The position numbers were made by a program, and so were the translations under genes. From Physcomitrium patens (lineage: Eukaryota; Streptophyta; Bryopsida; Funariales; Funariaceae), in the NCBI RefSeq assembly GCF_000002425.4, contig NC_037255.1, positions 25,307,196 through 25,371,195 of the forward strand: 64,000 bases of DNA. Reading direction: 5' to 3'. Each line of letters begins with the position of its first letter. Positions within the stretch are counted from its first letter, which is position 1. The notes under the pieces were generated by a model, which saw only the letters and a program-made list of their open reading frames with translations, did not search any database and was not told where the DNA came from. Positions 1 to 13,157 of this stretch are shown here, in pieces.

Positions 1-2789
1 TTATTTCTCTTTGTTTCTTAATTTCTAACATGCCCTAGTTCATTAGTGATTGAGGTTACAAAGTTTTGTTTATTAAGATGTTACATTTCATTTTTTCTTT
101 TTGATAAAGGTGAAATGAAGGCATTTTTGGTGAATAGGGTGGACATGAGGCCAAATCTAGTATGGAAATACTATAAATTATAGGGGATATGTCCAAAGTT
201 CTTACAAAATTATGGATTTTTAGAAGTATTTTCTTTCACAAGTTTCTTTCACTCAAACACAAGACATTACAATATCCATCACTATAGTTGGTACGTTAAA
301 CTTAACATTCAAATCTTAGTTAATTTGGAGTTTTTTTGGTTTCATGTAGTTTTCAGAATATACTAATTTTTTTTTTTTTTTTCTTCATTATGTATAAGTG
401 TGGTTTATTAAAAAATATGGCGATAAATTAAGAGAATGGATCATTCTTCAAATTCAATTATATTTAAACTCATAAAAAGTACAACTCTACTTTTTCATGA
501 AACCAAATGGATCATCCCAAGTACAATTTTTTTGTGGATGGAAAAACTTCATTATTAATAATGACCTCAAAAAAGGAGATTCATTAATTTTTATCTTCAA
601 TGTTGATACAATATGTTTTTAAATATACATCTTTTTAGGAATTTGGAAGTCTGGAAGGTTAGCCTTTAAGATTAAAGTAGCTTAAAAGTTCTTTAGCCTT
701 TTAGGTTAAAGTAGCTAAAAATGAATGAAAAAAATTATTATTATGGCATGATAAGTGAATAATTATTATTGCAATGTATGATTCTAATATATATATATAG
801 CCAATTTTGATGATTTATTGATCTATATGTATATTAAATTGATGTTTAAGGTACATCACATGTTTCTTTTTTAGGATATAGATAAGTCATATGAAGGCAC
901 CAAATATTGAAATATAGCCTAAGTTTGTATATTTATTTGTTTAGAATATGATCTATTTATGGAAATATTAGATAGTAAGTTTTATATTCATATATTATTT
1001 AATTTAATTTAACTTTTAATTTTTTTATATATTATGGTTATATATTTGAATATTATTATTATTATTTTATAATTAGATATTATATATGTATATTTGAAAT
1101 ATATTAGAATATTATAATTTATTTAAAGAATTAATAAGATATATTTATTATATTTTAAAAAAATCATATGGAAGTTTATTTGAACATTTGGATAATATTC
1201 CAATTATTGAAGGATTTTTGCATGGTACTTATTTTAAATATAGGATTAAAATTTATTTTTACAAGACTTAATCTATTAGTACCACAAGCTTATATTATAA
1301 ATGATTTAGATACAAAAATTTGAGCATTGATATAATATTTTTTTTGTTGATATTTTGTATAATAATGACTATTTTATGATTTAATTAAAAATATAGTTTT
1401 TTAATAAGTAACAAGAATTTGGTTTTGAATTTCTAGAATATATAATTCATCTACAAAATAGTACTAGTTCCAAGTTTAGAGTTTAGAGTTTAGAATTGAG
1501 AATTTTAAGGTTTAAGAGTTTAGGATTTAGAAGTAAAGGTTTAAGGATTTTGGGTTTAGACTTTAGGATTTAAGGTTACAAGAATGTTTTCAATTTTTTA
1601 GTATTAATATTTTTAGATTTTGACTTGATCTACCCTTCTACTTATAATATCTAAGATTTCAGTAGTATAATTTTTTTTCTTATATATATTCATAGTTTGG
1701 GAGATATATCTACATTGACTTGGACTTTAAGGTTTTAATTTTTGCCATATAATTGAATTTGAAATTTTTGATAAGTCTATTGGATCCATTTGAAGGTTGT
1801 CCATTCTAAATGTGTGCTTGAGGTTTTTAAAAAGTGCATACATTGGTAGATATTAAGTGTTTGCCTATTTTGACTTTTGAATTGACTTTGTATATGAATA
1901 AGAATTTTGAAGTTTCAATTTGACTTACTTTGCTATTTTAAAGATCTAAAAATCTAATAGTAGTCTTGAAGTTCTATAAGTATTTTTTAATTTTAGGATA
2001 TGAGGTGTTTGACTTGATACAATAGTTTGTTGAATTTTTTTGTACTTTGTTTTTTTATAATTTTGATTTAACTTATATCCCTATTTGTGATTCTTTTGAT
2101 TTTAATAGTATGCTTAAAGTCTTTAGCAAGTTCATGGTTTAGGAGATATAATTTTTTTTAAATAATAAAATTTACCTTTAATGAACATATAAAAAAATAA
2201 TTAAAAAAATAAAAAATAAATACGTAAAAACTTTTAGAATTTAGAATTTAGAATTTAAGATTTAGAGTGACTAGAGTGTCATATAGATTTTTGACCTTAA
2301 ATATCTGATAATTTATTGTATTTTTTTTTGGTTTTGAAAATTTTCCAATGTGTATATTGTCACAAAAATCTATACAATTGTTTTTTTCTTCAAAATTATG
2401 TATTTTATTTTTTAAAATTTAGGATTTTTTCTAATTTTATGCATGCCATAACAACTCTATTATTTAGATCATCAAGTATTTTTTTCAATTGACTAATAAA
2501 GGATGTCTTTTGAATAAAAGTTAATTCCAATATCCTCAAATTTGAAGTTGTTATTGTACAATGTACTATAAATGCACCATTAAATAAAAAAACAAGAACC
2601 ATGAGGAGGCTTAAAACAAATTCTATATTCATTGAAACAAAAAGTTGTCAAATCTTCTAATTCCATGTTATCCACTTCAAAATACATAGAAAATTTTAAA
2701 TTATATCATTTAAATAATCTATATATTAAAAATAAATAAAATAAATATATATATAAAAATCATATATAAATATATTTATTTGGATGTAG
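1..2789. other. AT-rich intergenic DNA, no gene seen
   Basis: Very AT-rich sequence with many short A/T runs and small TA repeats. The short open frames on either strand have biased, low-complexity composition and no recognisable motif. The only organised feature is a degenerate telomere-like tract, listed separately. Confidence 0.6.
1468..1570 (+). repeat. Degenerate telomere-like TTTAGG tract
   Basis: About 100 bp built from variants of TTTAGAG, TTTAGGA and TTTAAGG, ending near a GGGTTTAG. The plant telomere unit is TTTAGGG, so this reads as an eroded telomere-like minisatellite. Similar tracts occur inside the F-type LTRs elsewhere in the window, so it may be an LTR relic rather than a true interstitial telomere. 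Confidence 0.45.
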
Positions 2790-3122
2790 TTACAATATTA
2801 TACCATATTCATAATCTATAGAATCATCATGTGCTGAGCAGTTATAATTCCTTATAATTGAAAAGCAATTAAATAGAATTCTCGCAAAATGCCCTTCAAT
2901 CTCTTCTAATCTTTTTATTTCCAAATTATTATTAAATCTCTTCATAGTTGGACCAAAAGCAATACAAAAATATTTATAAACCTTAGCTATAAATCTTTGT
3001 GATAAGGCATATAATGATTTATCATCATACTTAAACCTATCACAAACTACAAAAAAATAATTAAAAGATAACAACATAGATTGATAAAGTAAATAAATAA
3101 ATAAAAAAATAACAAAATACAC
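2790..3122 (-). CDS. Hypothetical ORF, 110 aa, doubtful
   Basis: An open frame of 110 codons, unusually long for DNA this AT-rich. The first 25 residues or so are hydrophobic and aromatic. The rest is more balanced, with a charged stretch (residues about 60-80, including KRLEEIEGHFAR) and an acidic tail. I do not recognise a family. It could be an exon of a decayed gene or transposase, or a chance frame. The 53-codon frame upstream on the same strand could belong to the same gene, but I see no clear splice evidence. Confidence 0.2.
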   Translation of the reverse strand: MYFVIFLFIYLLYQSMLLSFNYFFVVCDRFKYDDKSLYALSQRFIAKVYKYFCIAFGPTMKRFNNNLEIKRLEEIEGHFARILFNCFSIIRNYNCSAHDDSIDYEYGIIL

Positions 3123-3548
3123 TTACCAACTGCAATATCCATGGTTATACATTATATACATAACCATTTGACTTGCATTTTTAAATTTTAATCTCTTTAT
3201 AGAATTTTTTTATGACTCCAACTATAATGCAACTTTATAAAATTGCATATCAAGTGACTTTGGAATAACAAAGAGACAAAGTATATCAATGTAATTATTG
3301 ATATGATGTTTTAATTAAACAAGCTCTTTAATAATTTTGAATTTTTTTTCTAATTTAAAATCATATTTTCTACATTTTTAATATTTCTTTGGCTTAAATG
3401 GCTTCAAATTTTTTATTTACAGCTCATTTGAAGTTTAAAAAATATAATGAAGTTCTACGTGTTGTTGAAATTTTTAAAAACTGCAATCCATAATCACATG
3501 ATAAGTGTTGTAGAAAAAAGATCTCATATCCTTTGGCCAACTAATATT

Positions 3549-3710
3549 CTACTCTTCTAAAATTTCTTTCTTATTAAACAAGACTTGATATCGCAAATGA
3601 CAATTGCTATCATTATATTGTTTCAAATTATTTCGATGATTATGCATTTGCTTCTTACAAGTTGAACAAAAAAGTTCAAAACTTGATCTTGGTATATGTT
3701 TCTTCTTCAT
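3549..3710 (-). CDS. Small Cys/His-containing ORF, 53 aa
   Basis: ATG at 3710-3708, stop TAG at 3551-3549. The peptide is basic and has a CSTC pair, then HNH, then NCH further on, a spacing suggestive of a small zinc-binding module but matching no family I can name. Composition is less biased than its surroundings. It lies upstream of the 110-codon frame on the same strand and could be a first exon or a decayed transposase finger. Low confidence. Confidence 0.2.
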   Translation of the reverse strand: MKKKHIPRSSFELFCSTCKKQMHNHRNNLKQYNDSNCHLRYQVLFNKKEILEE

Positions 3711-5639
3711 TTATGAATCCTGATTATAACATACTGAAAATAAATTAATAACTTTAAGTACAAATTATTAAAATATAAAATTTTAAAAATAATATCAAAA
3801 CTTTGTAAACAAAGGATTGGATTTGTGAATAATTTAACAATGATATAAAACTCAAATACTACATTATGGTGAAAAAGGTAACAAAGCCAATAACGTCACA
3901 ATTTGGATTATTTAAATTTACATAATTAACAATATTTGATGATAAATTTAATTTACACTCTCAAAAAAATTCTAGTCCCAGATGATTGTCATATGTGAGT
4001 CATCAAATTAACTTGTTATTTTAGGATAAAAATATGTATTTAGAATGTTTTAAATGAAAACATATAATAAATAATATAGAAATCCTTAGAAAAATAAAAA
4101 ATTATAATGTTAGTGGTAGAAATGGAGCCTTAGTAAGTCTTGGAGGCAATTATCTTTGTTGATTTAGTATTCTTATTCTTTGTTGAATATTAAGGATTAT
4201 TTATTAAGACCAATATTTATATTGGTCTTCTATCTATATGTACTACTTATTAAAAATATAAATATTAGTAGTTAGAAGAAGCATGACAAAGAACTTTATG
4301 TCATTTTAATTATTGGTATAAAATCAAATAAGATTTATAGTGGATTTAAATTAATTTTTATTATTATCAAAAATCACCAAGATAGAAAAATGTAGTCTAA
4401 AATAGATACTAGAATTATACAAATATTATCGGATTTTTAAAATTTTATTTAAAATTTATTTAAAATTTTTTAGAAATTTTTAGAACAATTTTCAAAATCT
4501 TAGTAAAAATAAGTTTTACCACTTTGAGAGCTTTTATGAAGAAATGGAGCAAAGATTTGAAGGCCATATAAGATTCTTAGGCTAATTGGATGTTTTTGAA
4601 TACTATGGTGAGGTCAAAAATGCAAAAATATTGGTGCTTCTAGTAGAAAATAGGAGGACCGGTAATTAGTATAATCTTTGTAAGAAGGGAGGTGGACAAG
4701 TCCCAAATGGATTCTAGTACCTTAAAAGTGGTTAGGAAGATAAGACTAAGGCCTCGTGGCCTCTTTTAGACACTTTATACACTACATGTGAGCCTTAGTG
4801 AGCCTCAAATCCTTGATCTATAAGTAAGTTACCTTTGAAATAAAATATTTTTACTTCACTTTTTAATTATTTATTTTCTATCTTTAAAACTTATTCATAA
4901 TAATTTAGATTTATATTTTTCTTATGTCATTGGAAAGATAATAAAATTATCTGCCTAAAACTATATTTTTTTTACTTTTTACTTTTACTTTTTATTAGAT
5001 AAAAATATAATAAACAAACTGTGACTTAGTTTTTGGTATTATAATTACTTGATTTCATTTCTTCCACTTATATTGTGATTATTCTTCTTTGATTTTTTGC
5101 TAATTATATACTTCACTTCACACCACCAATTACAAGTAACTCTTAATTGAGGCCATCTTATAATTAAAATTGAAGAGTAAAATTTACACTCACACCTCTG
5201 TGTGAAAGTTACCTCGAGTTGAAGGACTTTTCTTTTGCCACCATACCTTGAGCATTCTCTTAGGCATTGAAATAGCTCTCAAATCGTGTGCATTCTTTAA
5301 AAGTGCAAAAGTCTAACTTTTTAGATCCTTATATTCTATTTGTGAGCTTCTAATTATATTCTAAAATTTATTTTTTTAATTATTTTTTATTATATGATAA
5401 TTAAATATATTAGATTAGAATTTATATAAGTAAAATCTAATTTTATTAAATTTTTAGGATTGTAATCTTTGATGGTATAAATCTTAAATTGATTACTTGA
5501 GTTACATTAATTAAGATCAAAATGATAAAGATTAAAAAATTAGAATAATAATTTGGTTAGTTTTAATAATTTAGAAGTTATTAGTCATTGCTATAAGGGT
5601 TGATTGAGAATCTATGAATTCACCTACAATTATCTCATA
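3711..5639. other. AT-rich intergenic DNA, no gene seen
   Basis: No coding region, RNA gene or ordered repeat recognised. Confidence 0.5.
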
Positions 5640-7130
5640 TGATTTAGAATGAATTGAAATTAAAAAAATTTAAAAGTTTTAGTGAAGTTTATGAATAACG
5701 ATTTTGAAGCTTTTCCTTCAACTTCAATAAATTCAAGCAGTAAAGAAGTTTTTTTTTCAATTAATGAAGGCTTTCAAATGCAATGACAATATTAGATTCT
5801 ATCTATGGAGTGAACAAAATAAGATCAATACCTTCTCTTCCAACATACAAGTACAGCAATGAAATTTTTATTTTTGAAGTATTATACAACAATTACTAAA
5901 ATCTTTAAAAAGTAAAAAAATTTCATAAAAATTAAAAATAATATAGATGGAAGCATAAGAGTAGTCAATCTTAGCATAAAAGGAGTTTTTAATACAATTG
6001 TGAAGTTAGATTTATCAAAAATTACTTTTCTGACTACTTACAATGGCCATCAACCTTTATAATAAAATTAGCTTTTAGGTGAACAAAGGCCATAGATCTA
6101 GATTAGGAAACTTAGAAATCAAGGATGGAGATGTAGCTACCCTTCCACGAGACTTTATTCAATTGTATAATAAACCTTGTTGAAAAGCTACATTCATAAA
6201 GAATTTCATATTGAAACTAAAAAAATTGAATGACTGATTGAGAGAAATCCGAGGCTCTTAAAACCTTTGGAATATTTGGTGAGGCTCTTGAAATCCTTGG
6301 AGTATTTGAGGAGGCTTAAGGAACTATCTACTACAATGAAGCATAAAACTAGCTAGCAAAAAACTAATAATAGCTTTCCAATGAGGTAAAGCTTGCTCAA
6401 TTTGAAGTTGAAGTTGAATTATTGGTAAAGTTATGAGTGCAAGGGAGTCGACTGCCTTTGCAGTTTATATTAATCAAATTTGGAAAGGCACTTTTCAGTG
6501 CCTTATAACTAGATTCAATTGAAATTTTAGAAGCATTGAGCTATATAAGCTAAGCTTTAAAAAGCATAAGTTGTATTAGATTTAAAGACAATTTGGATTG
6601 GTCTCCATGGCAATTTGAATCATTCAACTTCAAAGAAATAATTCTCACAATTAAATCACTAGATCATAATAAGATTTATTAAAAAAAGAGTATCTTTAAA
6701 TTAATCTTGTAAAAAAATAAGAATCATTTAATTTAGAGCTAATTACAATTTTTGAAAACTTTTGAAATAGAAGGAAGTCGCTGCCTTCAATCTTTGGATG
6801 TTGTCAAGGTACCTTCACTTTTACCTCTTTTATTTTATTTTTACTTTTATCTTTACAATGATTTATAATCTCTACATTTCAACTTTTCACTAAAATAATT
6901 TTAAGTTTTAAGTTTTAATCTTTAATATTCTCTATTTAATTTTTAATTTTAATTTTTAACTTAAACTTTTAAATTTAATTTTCAACTTTAACTTTTAAAT
7001 TTAACTTTTAACTTTGAATTTTAATCTGAAGTTAATTTTTTATTTTTATTATGAATTAATAGTAAAAACTTAATTAATTATATTTATCATTTTTATATAG
7101 TAAATTTTATTTAATATTTTAATTTAATAT
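5640..7130 (+). repeat. Diverged 1.5-kb duplication, copy 1
   Basis: Matches 8030-9530 in the same order over several blocks: the stretch around GAGTAGTCAATCTTAGC, the stretch around GCCATCAACCTTTAT, the stretch beginning GAGTCG near 6445, and the stretch near 6776-6850 around AAGGTACCTTC. Between 6200 and 6340 the match is to the reverse complement of 8690-8840. No coding potential was recognised. The origin is unknown. It could be part of a non-autonomous element or a local duplication. Confidence 0.55.
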
Positions 7131-8029
7131 TGTTAATTATTGCTAGAAAGGTATTAATTTTAATTGAATTACAAACACCTATTTTTAAATTAATTTAATA
7201 ATTTCATAATTGGGAGTTCTTTCATTCTACCTCTTGAGCTTGTTATACAGTGTTAATTCTATAGAGTGGTGGATTTTAGGCTCACACAAATCTACTATGA
7301 AGAAGTTAATGTCCTCATCGACATAGTAGCTACCTTCTCAAAGGCCTCTTCTTTGAAGAAGAAAACTCATTTCTTTTTCCTCCTTGAGTACACTATCACA
7401 ATTGGTCCTTTCTACCTCAAGCAGCATGTAGGCTCTCTTTTTTACCTAGACCTTGTTTCACCTTTGAAACTATGAGATAATCACAATATGAATACTCGGA
7501 TGGGATTCTTCTCTGTTCTTGCATTCTTGTGTATTTTGCTCTCAACTTTCTACCAATTTCCCTTAACAAGCAATTTTAGAAATCTGCATCTCTAATTACG
7601 GGTTATAAGAAACTGAAGCATTTTTATAGGTCTTTATGGGCATATATAACATGAAAAAGTCTCAAGTTAGACAAAAATATGTTAAATTCCAAAAAATTTA
7701 GGATCAAAAACCAACACGATATTTTTGTAATCCTAAATGCTAAATTCTAGATCCTAAAAATCCTAAATCCTAAATGTGAGCCATTGAATTGATTGACCTT
7801 AATATTTAGTATAAAAATTATACTTAATGTACTTAAAATAAAAATTTTATGACTTAATATTAGAATTTTAGGAAAAAATAGAAAATAGATTATTAATAAT
7901 AGATATATAATTTAAAATAGAATTTAATAAAAAAATACCATAAAGATTATATTTTTTATTTAGCTAATAATAGAAGAATTACAAAGGAAGTTATTTTAGT
8001 ATCAAAAAGAAAAAAGAAAATCAAGTGAA

Positions 8030-9530
8030 GTTTAATTATGATGGTTTTGAAGTTTTTTTCCAAATTCAACAAATCCTAGTGGTAAAGTAGTTCTTCTAAT
8101 TTATGGAAGCCTTTTAAATGCAATAGAGGCATTGAATGCATCATGTAGAGTGAAGAAAACAAGATCAGCACCCTTTCCTTCAAAGTACAAGTAGAGCAAT
8201 GAAATTCTCATGTTTTGAAGAATTTTACAAAAATTACCAAAATCCTTGTAAGTAAAAAAAAATCTTCATAAAAGTTGCAAATGAGCATAGATTGAGGTAT
8301 ATGAGTAGTCAATCTTAGCTTAAAAAGGTGTTTTGAACACATTAATGAAGTAAGATTTATCAAAAAATATATTTTTTTCCACTTACAAGAGCCATCAACC
8401 TTTATCACGAAATTAGCTCTTGGATGAATGAAGGCCATAGATTTACATTAGGGATCTTAGAAATTAAGGGTGGTAATATGGCTGCCCTTCTACAAGCCAC
8501 CACTCAATTGTATAAGAGTGGTTTGGTTTCCCGAGCCCTATTTCTCTCCTCTTTTGATTAAAGGCAAAGCTATGCCAATTTTTGGCCTTAATCCTAGTCT
8601 TAATCTCATTTTGTTTTTTAACTTCCATTGTAAATCTTGTAGATTTGTGTGCATAGATTTTGAGTAGTTAATGATGTTCATTAGGTTTTAAAAAATACTT
8701 CATTGTGGTAGATAGCTCTCTCAACCTCCCAAATACACTAAAGATTTCAAGAGCCTCAAATTTTCCTTAATCAGTCATTCAGATTATGTAGTTTCAATGT
8801 GAAATTTTTAATGGTTGTAGCTTTTGGTGTTAGCTCTCGAATAAAGTATTTTTCGTCTAAATAAAAGTAAGGACAAATTCTTGGTGAATTTTTAAGTGCG
8901 AAGAGAGTCGGTTGCTTTATAATTTAGATTATCCAAATTTGACAAAGTATTTTTTAATTCTTGTGAATTGAAATTACTATAAAATTTTAAAGAATAAGTG
9001 CATCTCTAAGCTGCGCTTCTATTGACATAATTATTATTAAATTTAAAGACGAATTTATTTTTTAATGAATTTCTAAATGGAGGGAGGTTACCTACTATAG
9101 CAGTATTAGTCACTTAACATTGGAGGAGCATTTCTCGTAGCTCAGATACTAAATTGAGTTGAAAGTTATTGGAATAGAAGCACCTTTAAGTAAATTTTGA
9201 AAAAACTAAAAAAATCATTCAATTTGGAGTTTATTGCAATTTTTGGAGTAGAAGGGGGTTGCTGCCTCAATTCTTGGACGTTATTAAGGTACCTTCGGTT
9301 TTTTCCCTCTTTAGTTCCATTTTTACTTTTATTTTTTCACTAACTCATAACTTCTATAGGTCAACTTTTAACTCTTGATTTACTTTAATTTTAACTTAAT
9401 ATTTATTTTAACTTTTAACTTTTAACTTTTATCTTAATTTTTATTTTTAATTTACTTTTACTTTTAATTTTTACTTAATAACTTAATTAATTATTTTTAA
9501 CATTAATTATTTAAGAAGTAATAATATATA
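8030..9530 (+). repeat. Diverged 1.5-kb duplication, copy 2
   Basis: Partner of 5640-7130. The outer blocks run in the same orientation, while the 8690-8840 block is inverted relative to its partner. The copies are clearly old, with many substitutions and small gaps by eye. The spacer between the copies (7131-8029) is AT-rich with no gene. A 69-codon frame there (7266-7475) has no recognisable motif. Confidence 0.55.
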
Positions 9531-9543
9531 TATATATATATAT
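9524..9543. repeat. (AT)n microsatellite
   Basis: About 10 AT units, followed by A-rich low-complexity sequence to about 9660. Confidence 0.85.
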
Positions 9544-9894
9544 TTTAAAATAATAAAATAATAAAGTAATAAAAAAGAATAAAAAAATCTAAAAAATAAT
9601 AAATAAAAATAAAAATAATAAAAATAAAATAAAATTAAAAAATTAAAACTAAATTATCTAATTAAAAATAAAAGAAATAAATTTTTTACATGAAGTTTAA
9701 GGAGTGAATTATCAATGTGAATGTGAATAATATTAGGAGATTTTATTAATAACTAGGTGTTTTAAGAAGAATAAGTAATGATTGGATTAAAATTTAAATA
9801 ATAGCTTATTTTTAAATTCACATAGTTAATTCACTTATTATGAGTTAAAATAAACTTTCAATTAATGGAGGTTTATTTTAGCTCACACTAAATC

Positions 9895-9925
9895 TTACCT
9901 AAATCCTAAATCCTAAATCCTTTGG
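9895..9925 (-). repeat. Short CCTAAA telomere-like tract
   Basis: Three or four CCTAAAT units in tandem. A similar but looser run lies at about 7735-7780. Probably related to the CCTAAA-rich middles of the F-type LTRs. Confidence 0.5.
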
Positions 9926-10395
9926 AAAGCCATTTTATGAATCCAAAATCATAATTATCTTTATCATGATAAATGTGAGCACAATTAATAGCTCTAATAG
10001 TTATTTATAATTACTTTAATTATTTTTAATATATTTTTATTAATTTTAATACTAATATGATTAATTTATGGATCCAAATAAGTTTTTTAGTAAATCATGA
10101 CTTAATTTTTAGTTTTAGGTTGTTAATTAGGTAGATACTTCTAACCATTAGATTGAATGATTGTTAAAAATTTTAAAATAGTAAGTTTAGAAGGTCTATG
10201 ATTTCTTTTTCTTGATTTGGTTTAAATCTTCTTTTGGTATTAAAATTAGGATTTTAATACCCCATAATTTAAAATCCACCACCACTCAAAAAACTAAGAT
10301 AGAAAAAGAAAAAATCCTTATAGAAGAATTCTCCTCTACAAAAGAATGAGAAGGTCTTAGGATCCCTAAACTAAAAGGTGGTATCTCATTCCTTC

Positions 10396-10421
10396 AAAAA
10401 AAAAAAAAAAAAAAAAAAAAA
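10396..10421. repeat. Poly-A run, 26 nt
   Basis: Uninterrupted run of A just before a Ty3/gypsy protease-region relic. It could be slippage or the tail of an old retrocopy. No target duplication identified. Confidence 0.85.
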
Positions 10422-10439
10422 GATCAAAAGGAGTCTTAT

Positions 10440-10775
10440 GACTTATGAGAAGACTTAGACAAAATCAATACTGACATAACTATTGCTCAATTATTGGAGG
10501 TTTCTCCAATAATGAGAAAAGTCTTTAAAATAGGCTTGCCTATTAAGAAAAGCCAAAGGTTCAAGGAAAAAATTCAAGCCCATATTAGAATAATTTAAGT
10601 GGCATAAGAGGTAAAGACAATTGAGTTAGAAGTATCTATAGTAGATAAAATCATACCTTATACCATTGTGGATGGAGGTAGTGGATTAGATATTATGCTG
10701 GTAAGAATTATGGAAAAATTAGGATTTAGTATCATTAGATCCTCTCTCTATGTGATTAATATGACTAATCAAAGC
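10440..10775 (+). mobile_element. Ty3/gypsy relic, protease region
   Basis: The plus strand encodes a stretch with VDGGSG followed by a leucine/methionine-rich segment and a VINM/TNQS-like motif, the pattern of the retropepsin-like domain in plant Ty3/gypsy elements of the kind seen in element C. It abuts relic A, which reads the other way, so one was probably inserted into or deleted against the other. Short and eroded fossil fragment. Confidence 0.5.
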
Positions 10776-13037
10776 TAAGATACTCTTTTGAGGCAAATTA
10801 GAATGTCATCTAACTAGCAAATAAAAAAATCATCTAAAAACTCATAAAAAACATCATTTATAAGATATTGAAAAGTAGCCGGTGTATTTGTGAGTCCAAA
10901 AGGCATGACATTATATTCAAAATGTCCATACCTAGTTCAAAAAGAAGTCTTTCATTCATCTCCTTTTTTAATATGCACTAAGTTGTATACTCCTTATAGG
11001 TCTATTTTGATATAGATCTTTGCTTGATTGAGTTGGTCAAGAAGTCTTGAAATTAAAAGCAAAGGATACCTACTTTTGATGATGATTTTATTGAGTCGTT
11101 GATGATCCATACATATCTGAAGAGATCCATCTTTTTTCTTCACAAATAAGATAAAAGCCTAAGTTAGAGATTTAGAATAACATATGAAGTTCTTTGTCAA
11201 ATTTTCATCAATATACTCCTTTAATGTAGCCAACTCATTTAGCAATAAGCTATAGATTGGTCTAAATGGTGGTTGAGTTTGTTTTTGTAAATCAATTGAA
11301 TAATCATAAGGTCGATGCTTTGGAAGAATATTTGCATTTTTTTTTTCAAAAATATCTTAAAATTCTTGATATTGGCTAGAAATACCACTCAATATTTTTC
11401 CATTATTAGAAATAGGTATAGCATATATAGCAAAAGATGATCCTTCTTTTGTAGCATGCATAAAAGCTCTTGCACCTACTAGTAAAAGTTTGGATATATT
11501 AGATTTATGTACTTCTATTTCACTAACCTAATCTTGGATTATACTACCAAAAAAATTAAGGTTATGAGAAATCCAATCTATTTGAGGATTATATTTTTTT
11601 AGCCATGATAATCCTAAAATAATTGGATTAGAGGGAGATCTTATTACATTAAATACTACTATGCTGTTATGATCTTTAATTGCTACATTTAAAGGAATAG
11701 TCTTATATGTAACATTTCTAGAAGAAAATGAATGACCATCTATGACTTCTATATATATATGGATTTAATTTTCTTGATTAAAGGTATTTTTTGATTTTTG
11801 ACAAAATCTTTGTCTATAAAACAGGGTGAGGCTCTTGAATCTAGTAAGGCAAAGACTTTGTGATTTTTAGGTCCTAACACACATCTATTGTAAAACAAGG
11901 AAAGAGGTTTGAAGAGAGAATAAGACCTTTACTAGGTATTGCATATGATTTCAGCCGCACGGTTCCTATTATAGTTGAAAAAACTCGTTTTTCAACTCAT
12001 TATTTTCTTTGGTAATTGTGCTCTTCATTTTGTAATTATGTTGCTTCTTTGGATAATGCTGAGTAGTGTGCTTAGCTTCTCTACAATATAAACACAAACC
12101 CTCTTGGCAACATTGACTCTTTTCTTGCTCTATGAAAAGTTTAAAACATACCATATCAATTTGCATTGGTTTTGGTCTTGATGAATATATTTCAAAAAAC
12201 TTGAGGGTTGCCGCCATTACTTGACTTGTTCGTCTCGACCCAAATCTTTGTTCTTGACGTCTTTCAAATAATCAATTGTCACATATAATGGCTTGAGTAA
12301 TAAATTGTTCCAAAGATTTTGCTTTTGTTAATAACAAATATTTGATGCTATCCTTCAACTCATATCAAAATTGATTGACAAGTGCTTTTTCATTCCAATC
12401 CATATTGCAAGCAAGGTTTTAAAATTCAGCAATATATATGGTGGCTAATTGTGATCTTTATTGTAAAGATAAGAATTTAGTCTCTGCTACTCATTTTCAA
12501 TCACTTTCTTTGAATATAGTCATAAATACTTCTAAGAATAAATTTAAATTATAAAAAATTTATGAATCCTATTCTATCAAAGGTGCAAATAAAAAAAAAT
12601 ACTTCCAAATAGAAGTGCATCTATGAAGCCAACTTGAGTAAATCCATCCACATATTGGAAAGGATATAACCTTAAGTAGAACTTAATTTATTCTAAAAAT
12701 CCTTGAAATTTTGATATTGTTCCATCAAACTTCTTAGGCATACTAATTCTTTCTTCTCTTGAGCTTATAAAAGCAAGATCTTTTGAATTTGGTTGTGAGG
12801 TTGATTGACTTGTTTCCCTCAACTACACAACTTCTTGATGTAGACTTTAGACTTCTTCCATAGGTATAGAAATAGTGTTCTTTTAGTTGACATTAGTAAT
12901 GCATGAAATTTCTGTCCTAAGAGTATTGATAAGCTCATGAAGATCTGTAATAGTTGTAAATCTATTCTCACTTCCACTAGGAATAGCATCGATAATCATT
13001 CCTTCGATAGACAACTCAAACAAATCCAAAAAGTTAA

Positions 13038-13067
13038 ATTAGAGGAGGATAATCTACAACTTCTAAT
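13038..13067 (-). other. Leader hairpin conserved with element 1
   Basis: Read on the minus strand, an 8-bp stem (7 Watson-Crick pairs plus one G-T) encloses a 14-nt loop TTGTAGATTATCCT. In element 1 the equivalent hairpins have 8-bp stems and 14-nt loops such as TTGTGGATTACCTT. The geometry is identical and the loop differences are mostly G to A and C to T changes. It lies in the leader of relic A, between LTR and gag. Confidence 0.6.
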
Positions 13068-13157
13068 AAAAATTTCCACAAAGAGGAATAACTCAATTTC
13101 TTTAAGGAAAAGATCAATTTTAAAAAATAAGATTTTGTTTAAAGGTGGATAGTTTGC

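Noticed and set aside
7266-7475. 69-codon plus-strand frame
   Set aside because: No motif, no partner frames, and within the spacer of an old duplication.
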